From: Actinomycetota bacterium
GTDB taxonomy: Bacteria; Actinomycetota; Actinomycetes; Actinomycetales; Dermatophilaceae
Assembly: GCA_020160805.1 (NCBI GenBank)
Contig: JAIUPO010000007.1
Location: forward strand, 1-64,000
Direction: 5' to 3'
DNA: 64,000 bases
Positions within the stretch are counted from its first letter, which is position 1; each line of letters begins with the position of its first letter. The notes under the pieces were generated by a model, which ran no database searches, was not told where the DNA came from, and saw only the letters and a program-made list of their open reading frames with translations. Position numbers and translations under genes: made by a program. Below, in pieces: positions 63,619-64,000 of this stretch.

Positions 63619-64000
63619 GCGGGCACCTCTGCCTTCTTCTCGGCGCGTCGTTGCTGGCGTTCGAGCTTCTTCTCGCGCGCCGCGTCCTTGTCGCGCAGCA
63701 GCCAGCGCTGCGCTTGGGTGAGCAGGAAGATCAGGAGGAAGAGCAGGAAGGCCATGGCGGCACCTTGTCCCCATTTCTGGTCCCGGAAGGCCGCCTGATA
63801 AGACAGAAATGCCGGGGTCAAGGTCGTCTTGCTCGGTTTGCCCTGGCTCATCACATACATCTGGTCGAAGACCTGCCAGGTGCCGATCACGCCGAGGGTG
63901 ACGACGAGCAGGATGGTTGGTCGCAGGTGCGGGACCGTGACATTCCAGAACCGCTGGCGAGCGTTGGCGCCGTCGACCATGGCGGCCTCCTCCACCTCGG
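63615..64000 (-). CDS. Carbohydrate ABC transporter permease (MalF family), C-terminal part
   Basis: The gene is cut by the window end. The visible 127 residues begin in the EAA loop ([20 protein letters not shown]), followed by the last two helices and a long basic cytoplasmic tail ([20 protein letters not shown]). It forms the heterodimeric channel with the MalG-type protein. Its ATG lies outside the window, and the in-frame ATG in the EAA loop is internal. Confidence 0.9.
   Translation of the reverse strand, partial: EVEEAAMVDGANARQRFWNVTVPHLRPTILLVVTLGVIGTWQVFDQMYVMSQGKPSKTTLTPAFLSYQAAFRDQKWGQGAAMAFLLFLLIFLLTQAQRWLLRDKDAAREKKLERQQRRAEKKAEVPA

Noticed and set aside
1..64000. tRNA, rRNA, CRISPR, insertion sequences, integrases, attachment sites or replication origin
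   Set aside because: I looked for T-arm-like GTTCGA patterns with acceptor stems, conserved rRNA strings, transposase motifs and flanking direct repeats, and found nothing convincing.

Overview
The window is high-GC DNA (roughly 70 % G+C by eye) from a Gram-positive actinobacterium. Best guess is order Micrococcales, near the Dermatophilaceae/Intrasporangiaceae. The reasons are the folC-DUF4233-ndk gene order, ileS under a translational T-box with a very short Stem I, actinobacterial families (DUF222-HNH, DUF4916 NUDIX, CWB2 repeats), GTG/TTG starts, and very frequent 1-4 nt ATGA/GTGA/TTGA/TAATG gene overlaps. No rRNA, tRNA, CRISPR array, insertion sequence or integrase was seen.

Layout. 1-585: 3' part of a DUF222/HNH endonuclease gene. 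801-2790: clpX and a papain-fold (C39-like) peptidase. 2797-6128 (minus): a secreted GH19 lysozyme/chitinase-like protein coupled to an S9 peptidase. 6184-12871 (minus): valS followed 14 nt later by a five-gene MoxR/DUF58/DUF4129 operon. 12948-28961: a DNA-repair-rich stretch with family-5 uracil-DNA glycosylase, a SWIM-SNF2 helicase, recD, recB and recC (a tandem GNAT acetyltransferase gene lies between recD and recB), a PlsC-like acyltransferase and exonuclease III. A short AT-richer remnant lies at about 13.8-14.25 kb.

29000-36250 (minus) is a seven-gene overlapping operon behind a clear cobalamin riboswitch. It encodes an exported, membrane-tethered alpha/alpha-repeat protein, two exported DUF4430 proteins and a complete ECF importer (EcfT, fused EcfA-EcfA', S component), ending in a DUF4916 NUDIX gene. 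The first three resemble the two halves of animal intrinsic factor/transcobalamin, so I read the operon as a corrinoid capture-and-import machine. 36358-40840 (plus) is a second secretion-related operon: a CWB2 cell-wall protein, an unknown protein, MauE-like and MauD-like redox proteins, a Cys-rich putative Tat substrate, and a membrane protein gene broken by an in-frame TGA.

40837-43163 holds gpsA, an alkyltransferase-like gene and a DUF554 gene. 43295-48948 looks like a horizontally acquired conflict (defence-type) island: an orphan FitA/VapB-like antitoxin, then a two-gene minus-strand operon. That operon encodes a 1518-residue caspase-like / STAND NTPase / 15 x WD40 protein coupled to an alpha/beta-hydrolase. 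A heptamer abundant elsewhere (GGCATAC/GTATGCC, about 53 copies by hand count) is absent from about 41.8 to 49.0 kb. 49031-52661 is the T-box and ileS.

52767-64000 contains a secreted beta-helix-like protein, a cstA gene with an apparently missing first membrane helix plus its DUF466 partner, folC, an aldo/keto reductase, DUF4233, ndk, a MarR regulator with a striking palindromic operator before an MFS exporter, lpdA, and two sugar-ABC permease genes running off the window end.

The two strongest candidates for an under-described system are the riboswitch-controlled transcobalamin-like uptake operon and the caspase-STAND-WD40/hydrolase pair. The Cys-rich Tat protein cassette is third.
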